Shown: positions 17,774 through 18,292 of the stretch, in pieces | How the letters are laid out: each line of letters begins with the position of its first letter | How positions within the stretch are numbered: the stretch's first letter is position 1 | Origin: Gamarada debralockiae | Lineage: Eukaryota > Ascomycota > Leotiomycetes > Helotiales > Hyphodiscaceae | Reading direction: 5' to 3' | Assembly (NCBI GenBank): GCA_002803225.1 | Contig: NXFV01001637.1 | Location: 1 to 18,292 of the forward strand | DNA: 18,292 bases | The notes under the pieces: generated by a model | Seen by the model: the letters and a program-made list of their open reading frames with translations, nothing else | Database searches by the model: none | Told to the model about the DNA's origin: nothing | Program-made: the position numbers and the translations under genes

Positions 17774-17938
17774 GGCTTTATAACTTATAAGTAGTAGCTT
17801 AGGAATGTTACCTATACTATTTGAGTTATAGGCTTTATAACCCGTAAGTAGTAGCTTAGGAACGTCGCCCTTATTATTCGAGCTACGGGCTTTATAACCC
17901 GGAAGTAGTAGCTTAAGAACGTTACCTTTACTATTACA
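17774..17938. repeat. 57-bp tandem repeat, about 2.9 units
   Basis: Units start at 17774, 17831 and 17888, each beginning GGCTTTATAAC and containing AAGTAGTAGCTTA. Differences between units are mostly C/T and G/A. The array starts 9 bp after the pseudogene's final stop. Confidence 0.9.
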
Positions 17939-17995
17939 AAAGAAAAGTCTTTACTCTTAATAAATAAAACGCAAATAAATATATGAACTCCTATT

Positions 17996-18228
17996 CTACT
18001 CGATCTTCTTAATCTTACTACAAATATCTTGAAGATTTAATAGTACTTTAAAGCTCTCGAACTTCTGCCTTAGGAGGTTCTTAGTCAAACTATTTATAGG
18101 CATATTAGTTATCGGCAGGTAAGTAACCTAGAAAACGCCTTTGCTATACTCTTAGTAGAGCTATATGTTTTAAATATTAACGTGGTATAGCTTAGTTAAT
18201 ATTCTTATATTCTCTCCTACTACTAGTT
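17996..18228 (-). pseudogene. Ty1/copia RNase H C-terminal tail (broken)
   Basis: The minus-strand translation reads TKLYHVNI, then YLPITNMPINSLTKNLLRQ, then KFESFKVLLNLQDI, ending at TAG (17996-17998). This matches the end of copia polyproteins (family pattern VPTxDMxADxLTKxL..xKF..F..LLGL). Two stops lie in the first third. The upstream part is cut off at 18229 by a TGTGACGG sequence. It is a different copy from the copia relic at 12690-13560. Confidence 0.8.
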
Positions 18229-18292
18229 TGTGTGACGGCCCTAACGCTCCTAATGTTGAGCCCTGGCTCAAAATAGGTGTGATGGTCCTGGG
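18229..18292 (+). mobile_element. start of an LTR-type element, cut by the window end
   Basis: The sequence starts TGTGACGGCCCT and interrupts the copia frame. The first eight bases equal the plus-strand left end of the 663-bp element (TGTGACGG), after which the two differ. It has little RIP, suggesting a younger insertion. A GAGCC-CTGG-GGCTC-like arrangement (GAGCCCTGGCTC) lies inside. Confidence 0.5.

Noticed and set aside
1..18292. CRISPR arrays, rRNA or tRNA genes
   Set aside because: No regularly spaced short repeats with unique spacers, and no cloverleaf or rRNA signature was seen. The repeats present are transposon-related or simple tandem arrays.

Overview
The window reads as a piece of a filamentous ascomycete (Pezizomycotina) genome. 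It has a compartment of AT-rich, heavily mutated transposons, a short GC-balanced island with one intact intron-containing gene, and then more degraded transposons. Short fungal introns (GTNNGT donor, CTNA branch) are visible. The transposon arms carry the marks of repeat-induced point mutation (RIP): CpA and TpG look scarce, TpA is abundant, and reading frames are interrupted by TAA/TAG. Two copies of one LTR in the window differ over an inspected 47-nt stretch only by C/G to T/A transitions, all in one direction.

Left arm, about 1-8700. An unresolved AT-rich internal region ends in a 268-bp LTR (2227-2494). A minus-strand Helitron relic follows, from about 8440 down to 3343, with the RepHel polyprotein order: N-terminal region, rolling-circle Rep, then Pif1-like helicase. 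The helicase is split by a 663-bp LTR element (3833-4495) with two 180-bp LTRs, a 303-bp non-coding middle and a 5-bp CTAAA target duplication. On its minus strand this element has a TATA box, a predicted start 30 nt downstream, and a 12-nt stretch next to the LTR that is the exact reverse complement of that predicted RNA 5' end. This matches the self-priming arrangement known from Tf1-type retrotransposons. It is the most interesting object in the window.

Island, about 8700-12600. The only convincing intact gene is at 11021-12329 on the plus strand: two exons, a 49-nt intron and 419 residues. It belongs to a fungal family whose N-terminal helical domain resembles the HeLo-like/SesA N-terminal domains of fungal STAND (NLR-like) proteins, but it has no NTPase of its own. 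The rest of the island holds low-confidence gene models, a promoter-like stretch without an ORF, and a nested inverted repeat.

Right arm, about 12600-18292. In order: a minus-strand Ty1/copia reverse transcriptase/RNase H relic; a second, inverted copy of the LTR seen at 2.2 kb; a minus-strand Ty3/gypsy chromovirus relic with integrase (catalytic D, D, E codons still readable) and a chromodomain; a second copy of its C-terminal tail joined at 15643; an Ala/Pro-rich spliced pseudogene (16871-17765) followed at once by a 57-bp tandem repeat; a second copia RNase H tail; and the edge of another TGTGACGG-type element at the window end.

The transposons do not form a pathway. Their order gives a history of nested insertion followed by RIP, with the island gene spared.
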